Positions 8,071 through 17,669 of a stretch of DNA of 33,356 nt are shown one piece after another (within the stretch, counting starts at the first letter, position 1; the number at the start of each line of letters is the position of its first letter). Made by a program: the position numbers and the translations under genes. This DNA comes from Deltaproteobacteria bacterium (GTDB taxonomy: Bacteria > Desulfobacterota > Desulfobacteria > Desulfobacterales > C00003060), in the NCBI GenBank assembly GCA_030592345.1, contig JAUVJO010000004.1, positions 1 to 33,356 on the forward strand. The letters are read 5' to 3'. Under the pieces are notes generated by a model. It was not told the DNA's origin. It ran no database searches and was given only the letters and a program-made list of their open reading frames with translations.

Positions 8071-9469
8071 TTCCCTTACTCTTAACCATCTCGCGGCTAA
8101 TGGCATTCTCTGCCTTTTGGATCGCCCGAGTCACATTCTTTGTTGCTGTGCCGCCAGCAGAAAGTCGCCTGTTGACCATCTGTTGCGGTGTCAGAAGCTC
8201 AAAGAGATCTTCTGAGAAGAGTTTGGAAAACCGCGAAATATCTTTTAGCGAAAGTTCGTGGAGTTCCTTGTTTTGCCCCATGGCATACCGGATCACCTCT
8301 CCGGTGCAATGGTGCGCCTCTCGGAAGGCCATCCCCCTGGTCACCAGGTAATCGGCCATGTCTGTTGCATTCAGGAAGCCCTTTGAAACTGCATTTTCCA
8401 TGGCTGCCCGATTCACTTTCAACCTTGGAATGAGTTCCTGGTATACATCGAGACACGCCTTGAGAGTGTCTACTGTGTCAAAAAGGGGCTCCTTGTCTTC
8501 TTGCATGTCCCGATTGTAAGAAAGGGGCAAGCCTTTCATGACGGTCAACAGCGCTACCAGGTTGCCGAATACGCGGCCTGCCTTGCCCCGGACCAACTCA
8601 GCAACATCGGGATTTTTTTTCTGGGGCATGATGCTGCTCCCCGTGGCAAAGGCATCCGGTATTTCCACAAAGCCGAATTCTCTCGAGGACCAAAGGATCA
8701 ACTCCTCTGACAGACGGCTCAAATGAACCATACAGATGCTGGCCGCAGCCAGAAACTCAATAACAAAATCTCTGCTGCTGACACTGTCCAGGCTATTGGC
8801 CGAGATTTTGGGAAAATTAAGCAGCCTGGCAGTATATGCCCTGTTGATGGGATAGGTGGTGCCGGCCAGGGCCGCACTTCCTAATGGCATGACGTTGATC
8901 CGCTTGAGGGCATCCTTTAACCGGGCCGTGTCCCGCGCAAACATCTCATAATAGGCCATAAGGTGATGCGAAAAGAGCACAGGCTGGGCACGCTGAAGGT
9001 GTGTATACCCCGGCATGATTGCGTCAATATGCATGTCAGCAAATTGCACAAGAGCAAGCCGCAAGCCAGTGAGCTTTTGGACAAGGTTTCCAACCTCGTC
9101 CCGAAGATACATCCGAACGTCTGAGGCAACCTGATCGTTTCGGCTCCTTGCCGTATGAAGTTTTTGTGCGACTTTGCCGATTTTTTTTGTCAGCCGGTCC
9201 TCGATGTTCATATGGATATCTTCCAGGGCGTCATCGAGTTTAAAGTTCCCGCGTTCAATATCGCCGGCTATCCGGTCGAGGCCTTTCACGATCTTGGATG
9301 CTTCATCCTCGGAGATAATCGACTGACTGGCAAGCATTCGACAATGGGCAATGCTGCCTTCTATGTCGTAGTGTGCAAGGCGTCTGTCAAAAGCAATAGA
9401 AGAAGTGAAGGACTCTACCCTTTCGTCTGTCTTCTCAGTAAATCTGCCAGCCCATGGTTTTTCTGCCAC
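8042..9469 (-). CDS. argH: Argininosuccinate lyase
   Basis: Cleaves argininosuccinate to arginine and fumarate, the last step of arginine synthesis. Hallmarks of the fumarase/aspartase superfamily are clear: KLHTARSRNDQVASD, the PGYTHLQRAQP segment, and the flexible signature loop GSSIMPQKKNPD. It is 475 residues, normal for ArgH. The start is GTG at 9469 with GAGGT six bases upstream. It is the last arg gene of the cluster and overlaps the lipoprotein gene. Confidence 0.97.
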   Translation of the reverse strand: MAEKPWAGRFTEKTDERVESFTSSIAFDRRLAHYDIEGSIAHCRMLASQSIISEDEASKIVKGLDRIAGDIERGNFKLDDALEDIHMNIEDRLTKKIGKVAQKLHTARSRNDQVASDVRMYLRDEVGNLVQKLTGLRLALVQFADMHIDAIMPGYTHLQRAQPVLFSHHLMAYYEMFARDTARLKDALKRINVMPLGSAALAGTTYPINRAYTARLLNFPKISANSLDSVSSRDFVIEFLAAASICMVHLSRLSEELILWSSREFGFVEIPDAFATGSSIMPQKKNPDVAELVRGKAGRVFGNLVALLTVMKGLPLSYNRDMQEDKEPLFDTVDTLKACLDVYQELIPRLKVNRAAMENAVSKGFLNATDMADYLVTRGMAFREAHHCTGEVIRYAMGQNKELHELSLKDISRFSKLFSEDLFELLTPQQMVNRRLSAGGTATKNVTRAIQKAENAISREMVKSKGNEKGKRASR

Positions 9470-9491
9470 AAGTTACCTCGGTCTGTTATTG

Positions 9492-9628
9492 AAAGTGAGC
9501 TAAAGTGAACTAAAGTGCCTAAAATTGCGTGACTAATAACGAGCTTTTTATATTAATCTCTTCAAGTCCTCAACCCCGCTAAAGGCGGGAGTCACTTTAG
9601 CTCACTTTAGGCACTTTAGCTCACTTTA
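9492..9628. repeat. CTAAAGTG-type paired microrepeat between argG and argH
   Basis: The left array is GTGAGCTAAA GTGAACTAAA plus GTGCCTAAA; the right array is TTTAGCTCAC TTTAGGCAC TTTAGCTCAC. Between them is a CCCGC/GCGGG hairpin and CTTCAAGTCCTCAACC, shared with other members. The argG stop codon TAA is the first part of TAAAGTGAGC in the right array as read from argG. Confidence 0.8.
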
Positions 9629-10849
9629 CTGACTCTTACGATTCTTCACCATAGCCTGAATACGGAGCCTTAGGGCGTTGAGGCGGATAAAGCCTTCTGC
9701 GTCCTGGTGACGATAGACCTGATCTGATTCAAAGGTTGCGAAATCGCTTCTGTACAGCGACGTGTCAGATTTGCGGCCCGTCACACGACAGTTTCCTTTA
9801 TAGAGTTCCAAACGTACCGTGCCTGACACTGTATTTTGCGTTTCATCAATAAATGCCTGCAATGCCTTCATTTCAGGGGAAAACCAGAATCCGTAATATA
9901 CCAACTCAGCATACTTGGGTATCAGGGAATCACGAAGATGCATGACCTCGCGGTCCATGGTAAGCGATTCTACGGCCATGTGGGCCACCCTCAGGATCGT
10001 GCCCCCTGGCGTCTCGTACACCCCTCTTGACTTCATTCCCACAAACCGGTTTTCCACCAGATCGATCCGCCCTATGCCGTTTCGACCTCCGAGCACATTT
10101 AGCCGGGTAAGAAGCTCGGCAGGAGAAAGCCTTTCGCCGTTAATGGCTACCGGGTCTCCACGTTCAAAGGAGATCTCAATAACCTCCGGCCTGTCAGGAG
10201 CTGCCTGCGGGGATACGGAAACGCAAAATATCTCTTCTGGCGGCCCTTGCCAGGGATCTTCAAGGATACCTCCCTCGTAGCTCACGTGAAGCAAATTCCG
10301 ATCCGTACTATACGGCTTTTTCGGACTGGCCGGGACTGCAATCCCGTTAGCCTTGGCATAATCCATAAGAGACTCACGGGAATTTAATGACCATACTCGC
10401 CATGGTGCAATGATATTCATGTCAGGGGCCAATGCCTGATAGGCCAGCTCAAAGCGCACCTGATCGTTTCCCTTTCCTGTGGCCCCGTGACTCAGGGTGT
10501 CGGCATCCTCTGTCTGGGCAATCTCCACCTGTCGTTTGGCAATTAGGGGACGGGCAAGCGAAGTCCCCAGAAGATAGTGGCCTTCATAAATGGCATTAGC
10601 GCGAAATGCCGGAAACACGTAGTCGCGCACAAAGACATCTTTCAAGTCCTCAATAATTACCTTCTCAGCTCCTGTGCTCAGTCCCTTTTCCTCCAGGTGG
10701 TCCAGCTCTTCTCCCTGGCCGATATCAGCGGCAAAGGCAACCACCGGGCACTCATAAGTCTCGCTTAGCCACTTCAGGATAACAGAAGTGTCAAGGCCAC
10801 CAGAATAGGCCAGGACGATCTTTCTAATCTCTCCAGGAAATTTTGTCAT
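9626..10849 (-). CDS. argG: Argininosuccinate synthase
   Basis: Joins citrulline and aspartate using ATP. The N-terminal ATP pyrophosphatase loop [18 protein letters not shown] is intact (about residues 12-29), followed by AADIGQGEE, and [15 protein letters not shown] in the middle. A GTG at 10864 could extend it by five residues, but those lie wholly in a TGTCA-type array, so the ATG at 10849 (407 residues) is preferred. No Shine-Dalgarno is visible; the start is preceded by GTGACAAGTGACAAA. Confidence 0.96.
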   Translation of the reverse strand: MTKFPGEIRKIVLAYSGGLDTSVILKWLSETYECPVVAFAADIGQGEELDHLEEKGLSTGAEKVIIEDLKDVFVRDYVFPAFRANAIYEGHYLLGTSLARPLIAKRQVEIAQTEDADTLSHGATGKGNDQVRFELAYQALAPDMNIIAPWRVWSLNSRESLMDYAKANGIAVPASPKKPYSTDRNLLHVSYEGGILEDPWQGPPEEIFCVSVSPQAAPDRPEVIEISFERGDPVAINGERLSPAELLTRLNVLGGRNGIGRIDLVENRFVGMKSRGVYETPGGTILRVAHMAVESLTMDREVMHLRDSLIPKYAELVYYGFWFSPEMKALQAFIDETQNTVSGTVRLELYKGNCRVTGRKSDTSLYRSDFATFESDQVYRHQDAEGFIRLNALRLRIQAMVKNRKSQ

Positions 10850-10965
10850 TTTGTCACTTGTCACTTGTCATTGGTAATCAGCCCCCCTACATCTGTAGGC
10901 CTGTGACGAAGCAGATCTTTGACATCGATTATCACTTATCCATAATAACTAATAACCAATAACTA
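10841..10965. repeat. Heptamer microrepeats (GTCACTT / TAGTTAT) between argF and argG
   Basis: From argF outward on the minus strand the array is TAGTTAT TGGTTAT TAGTTAT, and its first three bases are the argF stop codon TAG (10963-10965). At the argG end it is repeats of AAGTGAC (GTGACAAGTGACAAA) running into the argG start. The middle (about 10880-10930) is non-repetitive with a small CCTAC/GTAGG hairpin. Confidence 0.7.
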
Positions 10966-11880
10966 TTGCCTTGCCACAAACCTCTCCAGGACTGCCTTGT
11001 GCATGTGGAGCTTGTTTTCGGCTTGATCCCATACAACTGACCGGGGGCCTTCAAAAACATCTGCCGAGATTTCATCGCCCTTGTGAGCTGGCAGACAATG
11101 CATAACTATAACATCATCTTTGGCCAAATCGACCAACGCCTGGTTCACCTGATACGGCCTGAAGATCTTCTTGCGCAGATCCGATTCGCTCTCCTGGCCC
11201 ATACTGGTCCACACGTCGGTATAGATGACGTCTGCATCACAAACAGCCTGTTTGGGATCAGAAAGAACTATGATGTTACCACTGGTATCCTTTTTTGCTG
11301 GCTCCAGGATCTCTTCCTTTGGATAGTAACCCTCCGGGCACGCAAGGACCAAATGAAGCCCTAAGATGGCTGATGCGTTCAGCCAGGAATGGGCCACATT
11401 GTTACCATCACCGACCCACACGAGCTTGAGTCCATTTAGTTTGCCCTTTTTTTCCAATATGGTCATGAGGTCACTCAACACCTGGCAGGGATGATATAGA
11501 TCTGTCAGTCCGTTTATTACAGGGACAGAAGCTGCTGCTGCCAGCTCTTCAAGCAAGCCCTGGGAATAGGTCCTGACCACCAGTGCGTTCAGATACCTGG
11601 AAAGGACACGGGCCGTATCTGCAATCGGTTCGTTTCGAGCCAGTTGTGTATCCTTGGCACTCAAGAAAAGCGGGGTGCCGCCCAACTGGATCATCGCAGC
11701 CTCAAAGGAGACCCGCGTTCGAGTAGATGCCTTGTCAAAGACAAGCCCTAGTGTTCTTCCTTGAAGCATTAGATCCGGAATTCCTGCCCCATGACGTCCT
11801 TTAAGATCGAATGACCGCGCAAAGAGGGCCTCGAAATCATCAGCACTTAAGTCCCTTAGGGTTAAAAGGTCCTTTTTCAT
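10963..11880 (-). CDS. argF: Ornithine carbamoyltransferase
   Basis: Makes citrulline from ornithine and carbamoyl phosphate. It has the carbamoyl-phosphate loop STRTR at residues 52-56, HPCQ at 130, and the ornithine-binding HCLPAHKGDE near the C-terminus. It is 305 residues, normal for the anabolic enzyme. The ATG overlaps the argD stop by 4 bp (ATGA) and has GAGGG about eight bases upstream, so it is coupled to argD. Confidence 0.96.
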   Translation of the reverse strand: MKKDLLTLRDLSADDFEALFARSFDLKGRHGAGIPDLMLQGRTLGLVFDKASTRTRVSFEAAMIQLGGTPLFLSAKDTQLARNEPIADTARVLSRYLNALVVRTYSQGLLEELAAAASVPVINGLTDLYHPCQVLSDLMTILEKKGKLNGLKLVWVGDGNNVAHSWLNASAILGLHLVLACPEGYYPKEEILEPAKKDTSGNIIVLSDPKQAVCDADVIYTDVWTSMGQESESDLRKKIFRPYQVNQALVDLAKDDVIVMHCLPAHKGDEISADVFEGPRSVVWDQAENKLHMHKAVLERFVARQ

Positions 11881-13073
11881 ACCGAAAGACCCTCAAATAC
11901 GCTATCAAGGCACGCAATAAGTGCGTCTATCTCCTTCTTCTGAATAATAAGCGGCGGGATGAATCGCAGAGTATGTTCCTGGGTGCAGTTGATCAAGAAG
12001 CCCCGCTCCATACATTGTTTCACAATAGCCGTGCCGTCACACGCGAGGTCGAGACCGATCAAGAGCCCCGCTCCCCGGACCTCACGAATAAAGGCATATT
12101 TTGGCATCAGGCTCAGGAGTTGCTCTTTAAAATAGTTTCCGACCCTTTGGCAGTTTTCAAGCACTCCTTCCTCCAGAAGGGTCTTGGCCACTGTTAGTGC
12201 TGCAATGGCAACCAACGGAGTCCCGCCAAAGGTCGAAGCGTGGGACCCCGGCGTAAAGGCCCTGGCCACCCCTTCCTTGGCCAGCATCGCCCCCATGGGA
12301 AGCCCGTTAGCCAATGCCTTAGCCAAGGTCATGATATCAGGTGTTACAGAAGAATGCTCATAGGCAAAGAGTTTTCCTGTCCGCCCCATGCCTGTTTGGA
12401 CTTCATCAAAGATAAGGAGCAGCCCTTCTCTGTCGCACAACTCCCGTAAGCCTTCCAGATACCCCTGGGCCGGGCACTGGACACCGCCTTCCCCCTGGAT
12501 CGGTTCCACCATTACCGCACAGGTTTCCTTGGAGATGGCATTTCCGACCGCATCAAGATCATTAAAAGGGACAATGTCAAATCCGGTCAGAAGGGGTTCA
12601 AAGCCTTTGCGGATTTTTGCCTGACCAGTAGCCGCCAGGGTCGCCATGGTTCGACCATGAAAAGACCCTTCCATGGTGATCATCCCAAACCGCTCAGGAA
12701 GACCGCGATCTTTGAAATATTTGCGTGCCAGCTTGATTGCCGCCTCATTTGCCTCAGCGCCACTGTTGCAAAAAAAGACCCGGTCGGCAAAGGAGTGCTC
12801 AACCAGCCACTTGGCCAACTCGATTTGCGGCTCAGTATAATAAAAATTAGATACATGCACCAGACGCCGGGCCTGATCTGCAACAGCTCGGGCAATACCC
12901 TCATGGGCATGTCCCAGATTGCAGACTGCAATCCCGGCCACAAAATCGGTATATGTGCGACCTTGTGCGTCTGTCAGCATGCATCCCTTGCCCTCTGTCA
13001 GTACGATCGGAAACCGGCTGTACGTACTGGCGATCACCCTGTCTGCTGTTTCTATTGTTTTGTCAGTAGTCAT
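11877..13073 (-). CDS. argD: Acetylornithine aminotransferase
   Basis: A class III PLP transaminase converting N-acetylglutamate semialdehyde to N-acetylornithine; family members often also act in lysine synthesis. Visible are FCNSGAEANEAAIKLARK, GSFHGRT, LLIFDEVQTGMGRTG and the PLP lysine in TLAKALANGLPMGAML. It is 398 residues. The ATG at 13073 is preceded by ACTGACAA with no Shine-Dalgarno. It is separated from argB by a CTAAAGTG-type repeat and overlaps argF. Confidence 0.96.
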   Translation of the reverse strand: MTTDKTIETADRVIASTYSRFPIVLTEGKGCMLTDAQGRTYTDFVAGIAVCNLGHAHEGIARAVADQARRLVHVSNFYYTEPQIELAKWLVEHSFADRVFFCNSGAEANEAAIKLARKYFKDRGLPERFGMITMEGSFHGRTMATLAATGQAKIRKGFEPLLTGFDIVPFNDLDAVGNAISKETCAVMVEPIQGEGGVQCPAQGYLEGLRELCDREGLLLIFDEVQTGMGRTGKLFAYEHSSVTPDIMTLAKALANGLPMGAMLAKEGVARAFTPGSHASTFGGTPLVAIAALTVAKTLLEEGVLENCQRVGNYFKEQLLSLMPKYAFIREVRGAGLLIGLDLACDGTAIVKQCMERGFLINCTQEHTLRFIPPLIIQKKEIDALIACLDSVFEGLSV

Positions 13074-13082
13074 TTGTCAGTA

Positions 13083-13200
13083 AAAGTGAACTAAAGTGCC
13101 TAAAATGCCTAAAGTTAAAGGACTTAAACCAATTTAAAAAAGGTTTCTTCAATCCGTCAACTTTAGCTCACTTTAGCTCACTTCAGGCACTTTAGACACT
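13083..13200. repeat. CTAAAGTG-type paired microrepeat between argB and argD
   Basis: The left array is GTGAACTAAA GTGCCTAAA ATGCCTAAA; the right array is TTTAGCTCAC TTTAGCTCAC TTCAGGCAC TTTAGACAC. The core AGTTAAAGGACTTAAA at left and TTTCTTCAATCCGTCAACTT at right are mutual near reverse complements. This compact member of about 118 bp shows the minimal element. Confidence 0.8.
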
Positions 13201-13207
13201 GCCCTCT

Positions 13208-14083
13208 CTATTCACTAACTTCCGTTCCTATTCCTTTGTCTGTAAAAAGCTCAAGGAGTACAGCATGTGGTGTGCGACCGTCGACGATATGCACCCTTCT
13301 TACACCGCGTTCAGCGGCCTCCAGGGCGCATTGCATCTTTGGAATCATCCCCCCAGAGACAGTGCCTCCCTTGAGCAGCTCGTGCATGGCTCCTGCCGTG
13401 ATAGAAGATATCAGTGAGCCTCTGCCGTCCAGGATACCTGCCACGTCTGTGAGCAGGATCAGCTTGATCGCACCAAGCGCTACGGCAATCTTGCTGGCCA
13501 CCCAGTCGGCATTGATGTTGTACGTCTCCCCCGAGCCTCCTACACCAACCGGAGCAATGACCGGAATAAAGCCCCCAGCCTCCAGGGTCCGTATGACCTC
13601 AGGATTTATGCCTGCGACCTCGCCCACCATGCCTATGTCTATGATCTCAGGAGGCTTGTCTTCTGCCGCGGGACGAACAAGATGCAGTTTTTTGGAAAGG
13701 ATCAGGCCACCATCCTTACCGCTCAAGCCGACTGCCTTGCCACCCTGTTGACTGATCTGGGCCACGATCTCCTTGTTGACTTTGCCCACAAGAACCATCT
13801 CAACGACATCCATGGTGGGTTCATCCGTCACCCGCATCCCATCTACAAAGTGAGACGTGATCCCCATTTTTTCCAGGACCGATCCGATCTGCGGACCGCC
13901 GCCATGGACCACCACAGGATGCAAGCCTATAAATTTCATCAGGGTTATATCACGGGCAAAGTCCTCCTTAAGACGCTGATCAACCATGGCATGCCCGCCG
14001 TATTTGATAACGATAGTCTCTCCGTAGAAACGACGGATATACGGCAGGGCCTCAATGAGTATGTCGGCAACAGTGGTGGTCAT
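13208..14083 (-). CDS. argB: Acetylglutamate kinase
   Basis: Phosphorylates N-acetylglutamate, the usual controlled step of arginine synthesis. Amino-acid kinase motifs are intact: [10 protein letters not shown] near residue 24, [19 protein letters not shown], and [17 protein letters not shown]. It is 291 residues, matching the arginine-sensitive hexameric type in length, although feedback control cannot be judged from this alone. The ATG at 14083 follows TTTGACAA with no Shine-Dalgarno. Confidence 0.96.
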   Translation of the reverse strand: MTTTVADILIEALPYIRRFYGETIVIKYGGHAMVDQRLKEDFARDITLMKFIGLHPVVVHGGGPQIGSVLEKMGITSHFVDGMRVTDEPTMDVVEMVLVGKVNKEIVAQISQQGGKAVGLSGKDGGLILSKKLHLVRPAAEDKPPEIIDIGMVGEVAGINPEVIRTLEAGGFIPVIAPVGVGGSGETYNINADWVASKIAVALGAIKLILLTDVAGILDGRGSLISSITAGAMHELLKGGTVSGGMIPKMQCALEAAERGVRRVHIVDGRTPHAVLLELFTDKGIGTEVSE

Positions 14084-14095
14084 TTGTCAAAATTG

Positions 14096-14214
14096 GAGTG
14101 TCTAAAGTGAACTAAAATGCCTAAAGTTAAAAGGAACAAGACAAATTCGAAAAGATTTTCAACTCCTCAACTTTAGTTCACTTTAGTTCACTTTAGACAC
14201 TTTAGCTCACTTTA
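14096..14214. repeat. CTAAAGTG-type paired microrepeat between hslU and argB
   Basis: The left array is GTCTAAAGTGAACTAAAATG; the right array is TTTAGTTCAC TTTAGTTCAC TTTAGACAC TTTAGCTCAC. The hslU stop TAA overlaps the right end, since CTT TAA continues as AGTGAGC. Confidence 0.8.
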
Positions 14215-15585
14215 AAGGATGTACCGGCTTAGGTCCACGTCCTCTTTGATGCCCTCTAGTTTGTCATACACGTATTTTGCATCAATGACGATTTTTTGTG
14301 CGGCAACATCCGGTGCGTCAAACAGGATCTCATCAAGGAGTCGCTCCATGACCGTGTGGAGCCTCCTTGCCCCTATGTTTTCGGTACGGGCATTGACCTC
14401 TGTAGCAATCTCTGCGATGGCGGAAATTGCATCGTCTTCAAATACCAGGGTTATGTCCTCGGTCTTGAGTAATGCCTCATACTGAAGCCGAAGGGCATTC
14501 TTAGGCTCGGTTAGAATCCTGATAAAATCCTCTTTTCCGAGAGATTTTAGCTCCACCCTGATTGGAAAGCGGCCTTGCAGTTCCGGGACCAGGTCAGAAG
14601 GCTTGGTAACATGAAAGGCCCCTGAGGCAATAAAAAGGATATGGTCTGTCTTGACCATACCATACTTTGTGGCCACAGTGCATCCTTCCACGATGGGAAG
14701 GAGGTCCCGCTGAACGCCCTCCCTCGAGACATCCGGCCCGTGGGACCCCTCTCTTCCAGTAATCTTGTCGATCTCATCGAGAAAGATGATGCCGGTCTCT
14801 TCCACCTTGGTTATTGCTTCCTTTACGACCTTGTCCATGTCAACGAGTCGCTGGGCCTCCTCGTTAGTGAGGATCTCAATGGCTTCAGGGACCTTGACTT
14901 TGCGTTTTTTTGTTTTTTTGGGAAACATGCTGCCAAACATGTCCTTGATGTTGATGTCCATCTCCTCAAGCCCTACGCTGGAAAATATCTCCACCACAGG
15001 CATGTTACGTTCAGCCACTTCCAGGTCAACATAACGATTGTCAAGTTTGCCGCTCCGTAACATTTTTCGGATTTTCTCGCGTGTTGACGGGGGCTCTATC
15101 GCGTCTTTTCTCACCAGCTCCAATGTCGTCTCTTCACCTTCAGTGCCCTCAGACGGCTCCGGCTCTTTTTTCGGCGGGAGAAGAATATCAAGCATTCGTT
15201 CCTCAGCAATGGTTCGGGCCTTTGCCTTAACCGCCTCCTGCTCCTTTGATTTTACCATACTAACAGCCAGCTCTGTCAGATCGCGGACCATTGACTCAAC
15301 ATCCCTGCCCACATATCCGACTTCGGTGAACTTGGAGGCCTCAATTTTCAAAAAGGGCGAATCTGCCAAACGCGCCAAACGCCTTGCAATCTCGGTCTTA
15401 CCAACCCCAGTGGGGCCTATGAGAATAATGTTTTTAGGGGCTATCTCATCCCTCAAATCTTCCGGGACCTGCCTACGGCGCCACCGATTCCTAAGAGCAA
15501 TAGCAACAGAACGCTTGGCATCGTTCTGGCTTATTATATATTTGTCCAGAGCTGCTACGATCTCACGTGGTGTCAACTTTTTCAT
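14212..15585 (-). CDS. hslU: HslU, ATPase subunit of the HslUV protease
   Basis: A AAA+ unfoldase that feeds substrates to HslV in the cytoplasm. The Walker A loop GPTGVGKT is at 57-64 after [20 protein letters not shown]; Walker B is [11 protein letters not shown]; the C-terminal sensor region and final RYIL, which docks into HslV, are present. It is 457 residues and includes the family's inserted I-domain (about 120-240). The ATG has a good AGGAGT upstream. It is separated from hslV by a 301-bp gap filled by a GGTTCA-type repeat, whereas in most bacteria the two genes are adjacent. Confidence 0.97.
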   Translation of the reverse strand: MKKLTPREIVAALDKYIISQNDAKRSVAIALRNRWRRRQVPEDLRDEIAPKNIILIGPTGVGKTEIARRLARLADSPFLKIEASKFTEVGYVGRDVESMVRDLTELAVSMVKSKEQEAVKAKARTIAEERMLDILLPPKKEPEPSEGTEGEETTLELVRKDAIEPPSTREKIRKMLRSGKLDNRYVDLEVAERNMPVVEIFSSVGLEEMDINIKDMFGSMFPKKTKKRKVKVPEAIEILTNEEAQRLVDMDKVVKEAITKVEETGIIFLDEIDKITGREGSHGPDVSREGVQRDLLPIVEGCTVATKYGMVKTDHILFIASGAFHVTKPSDLVPELQGRFPIRVELKSLGKEDFIRILTEPKNALRLQYEALLKTEDITLVFEDDAISAIAEIATEVNARTENIGARRLHTVMERLLDEILFDAPDVAAQKIVIDAKYVYDKLEGIKEDVDLSRYIL

Positions 15586-15603
15586 AGATACTCCTGAATT
15601 CGA

Positions 15604-15886
15604 GGTAACCGTTCACGGGTTCAGAGTTCAAAGGTTCAGAGTTGGCCGATGAACTGAACCGTTTATTGTATGAAATTCAAACGGTAGGACGGTGTTACGT
15701 GCTTGCCGAACATAAGTACATTGGGTCACAAAATTTTTACGGCAACGCAATTCTGTCCTACCAAACCTTCAATGCAAAAAGGTTACAGTGGTTACAGTAG
15801 TTTCATTAAATATTTTCCGGTCTACGAGCAAGACCGGGTAAAAAGCAACCCTGAACGGTGAACCCTGAACCTGTGAACGCTTACAG
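15604..15886. repeat. GGTTCA-type paired microrepeat between hslV and hslU
   Basis: The left end is GTAACCGTTCACGGGTTCAG with further GGTTCA units; the right end is CCCTGAACGGTGAACCCTGA followed by CCTGTGAACGCTTACAG, directly abutting the hslV stop codon (15887-15889). The interior has an inverted pair GGTAGGAC (15683-15690) and GTCCTACC (15755-15762), a tandem GGTTACAGT pair near 15780, and a segment GTCTACGAGCAAGACC shared with the copy at 7441. No gene is seen in the gap. Confidence 0.8.
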
Positions 15887-16435
15887 TCATTTGATCTCTT
15901 CAATGGTGATCTCTTCGTTTGTGTAAATACAAATGGAGGCGGCAATCTTCATGGCGGCTTCTGCAATCGATCTTGCATCCAGCTCTGTGTGATGAACCAG
16001 GGCGGCTGCAGCGGCCTGGGCATAGGCCCCTCCGGAGCCGATTCCCAGGATCCCTTCATCCGGCTCAATCACATCACCATTTCCGGACAGCAGAAACAAA
16101 TGGTCGGAATCCGCAGCCATGAGTAGCGCCTCCAAGCGTCTCAAATACTTGTCAGTCCTCCAGTCCTTGGCGAGCTCTACTGCCGAGCGTGTAATGTTGC
16201 CGTTGAACTGCTCAAGTTTCCCTTCAAAGCGATCATACAGATTCAAGGCGTCGGCAGTAGCTCCGGCAAACCCTACGATGATTTGGTCCTTATATATCTT
16301 GCGAACCTTCCTGGCACGGTGTTTCATAATAGTATCTTTAATGGTCACCTGGCCATCTCCTGCCAAAGCCACGTGAGGGCCTCGACGCACAGCCAAAATC
16401 GTGGTTCCGTGAAGATTCATGTTCATTGCGTTCAT
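15887..16435 (-). CDS. hslV: HslV, peptidase subunit of the HslUV protease
   Basis: A proteasome-beta-like threonine peptidase. A propeptide of ten residues precedes the catalytic threonine in TTILAVRRG (T11), followed by [31 protein letters not shown] and [13 protein letters not shown]. It is 182 residues. The ATG at 16435 has CTGGAGAG about ten bases upstream; ATGs at residues 4 and 6 are alternatives. It lies between xerC and hslU, the common xerC-hslV-hslU order. Confidence 0.96.
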   Translation of the reverse strand: MNAMNMNLHGTTILAVRRGPHVALAGDGQVTIKDTIMKHRARKVRKIYKDQIIVGFAGATADALNLYDRFEGKLEQFNGNITRSAVELAKDWRTDKYLRRLEALLMAADSDHLFLLSGNGDVIEPDEGILGIGSGGAYAQAAAAALVHHTELDARSIAEAAMKIAASICIYTNEEITIEEIK

Positions 16436-16460
16436 ACACCAACTCTCCAGGGGGTAAAAA

Positions 16461-16702
16461 AGTGAGCTAAAGTGCCTAAAGTGAACTAAAGTGAACTAAA
16501 GTGAACTAAAGTGAACTAAAGTTGAGGACTTGAAGAAATTATATATCAAGTTGTGGTTTTTGGTCCTACAATTTTAGGCACTTTAGCTCACAAGGCACGT
16601 TGAAAAACCGCAGTTAATAAACGTGCTAAGCATAGCGCACTCTTTTAAACATTTTAGGCACTTTAGCTCACTTTAGACACTTTAGACACTTTAGGCACTT
16701 TA
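16461..16702. repeat. CTAAAGTG-type paired microrepeat between xerC and hslV
   Basis: The left array (16461-16520) has GTGAGCTAAA, GTGCCTAAA and then four GTGAACTAAA units, the longest uniform run in the window. The right array (16650-16702) has TTTAGGCAC, TTTAGCTCAC and TTTAGACAC units. A further TTTAGGCAC TTTAGCTCAC pair at about 16571-16590 shows a second internal right-hand array. Confidence 0.8.
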
Positions 16703-16709
16703 TACTTCC

Positions 16710-17609
16710 CTATCTCCTCGGATGCGCCTTGTCATAGACCTCCATCAGCCGGTCGATACTCACGTGCGTATACCTTTGCGTAGTAGTCAGGCTTGCATGA
16801 CCAAGCAGTTCCTGAACCATCCGAAGGTCTGCTCCTGCATCGAGCATATGGGTGGCAAAAGTGTGACGCAGCCCATGGGGCGTTATGGGCCGTATCAGTC
16901 CTAATTCTCGTATTGCCTTTTCAAGGAGCCGCTGAACGGAACGGGCACTCAAACGCCCACCTAGCTTGTTCAGAAACAAGGGCTCCTGGCACATGTGACG
17001 CATTGCCCTGCCCTGGCTCCTGCCATCCAGGTAAACCCGGATGCAATGCAGAGCCTTCTTTCCCACTGGAGACAGCCGCTCCTTATTACCCTTTCCCAGC
17101 ACACGGACAAGGCAAGTGTCAAAATCAACGTCCTGCACGTCCATCCCTACCAGCTCCCCTACTCGCAACCCTGTCGAATAGAGAGTCTCAAGAATCGCCC
17201 TGTTCCGCAAACCAAGGAGCGAATCCCCCTTGATTCCGTCCAACAGACGAAATGTCTCATCAATTGGAAGATAGTTCGGCACGGGCTGCCCCCGCTTAGG
17301 AGTCAAAACCGCTTCTCCGGGGTTTCTATCAATCAACCCCCGTCTTACCAGAAATCGAAAAAAAGATCTCAAGGCAGAGAGTTTCCGGGCGATGGTCGTT
17401 TTTTTATGTTTGTCATGCAAAAAACCCAGGTAAGAGCGGAGCATGAGGCCGTCCACGGCATCAATATCGGGCCTTGTTTCAGTTTGAATCTCTTGCTCCA
17501 GATAGTCGGAAAACTGCTCCAGATCTTTGCGGTAGGCCCGACACGTGTGAGACGAAAAGCCCTTTTCGGCTGACATGGTTTCAATAAAGGTCTCAATCCA
17601 TTGTCTCAC
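16710..17609 (-). CDS. xerC: Tyrosine recombinase XerC
   Basis: With XerD, this class resolves chromosome dimers at dif. All catalytic residues are present when counted from the preferred start: R149 (TGLRVGEL), K173 (GKGNKERL), H245 and R248 (HGLRHTFATHML), H271 (LGHASL) and nucleophile Y280 (RYTHV), matching E. coli XerC within a few positions. The N-terminal SAM-like DNA-binding domain is complete. The frame is open to 17666, but a GTG at 17609 has AGGA six bases upstream and gives 299 residues. Position next to hslVU argues for XerC, not a phage integrase. Confidence 0.93.
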   Translation of the reverse strand: MRQWIETFIETMSAEKGFSSHTCRAYRKDLEQFSDYLEQEIQTETRPDIDAVDGLMLRSYLGFLHDKHKKTTIARKLSALRSFFRFLVRRGLIDRNPGEAVLTPKRGQPVPNYLPIDETFRLLDGIKGDSLLGLRNRAILETLYSTGLRVGELVGMDVQDVDFDTCLVRVLGKGNKERLSPVGKKALHCIRVYLDGRSQGRAMRHMCQEPLFLNKLGGRLSARSVQRLLEKAIRELGLIRPITPHGLRHTFATHMLDAGADLRMVQELLGHASLTTTQRYTHVSIDRLMEVYDKAHPRR

Positions 17610-17669
17610 GTTTATCCTGACCTCGCGGATGGTTGAACTGTTTGGCCCATGGATACGGTTCTGCACAAA

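Noticed and set aside
10880-10930. Riboswitch or attenuator ahead of argG
   Set aside because: Only a 5-bp CCTAC/GTAGG hairpin is visible; there is no leader peptide with arginine codons or known aptamer pattern.
16461-16702. CRISPR-like array of short repeats
   Set aside because: Units are 9-10 bp with no spacers, orientation flips at the far end, and no cas genes are present.
16710-17609. Phage or integron integrase
   Set aside because: The catalytic residues, 299-residue length and xerC-hslV-hslU order match the housekeeping XerC; no att site or phage genes lie nearby.
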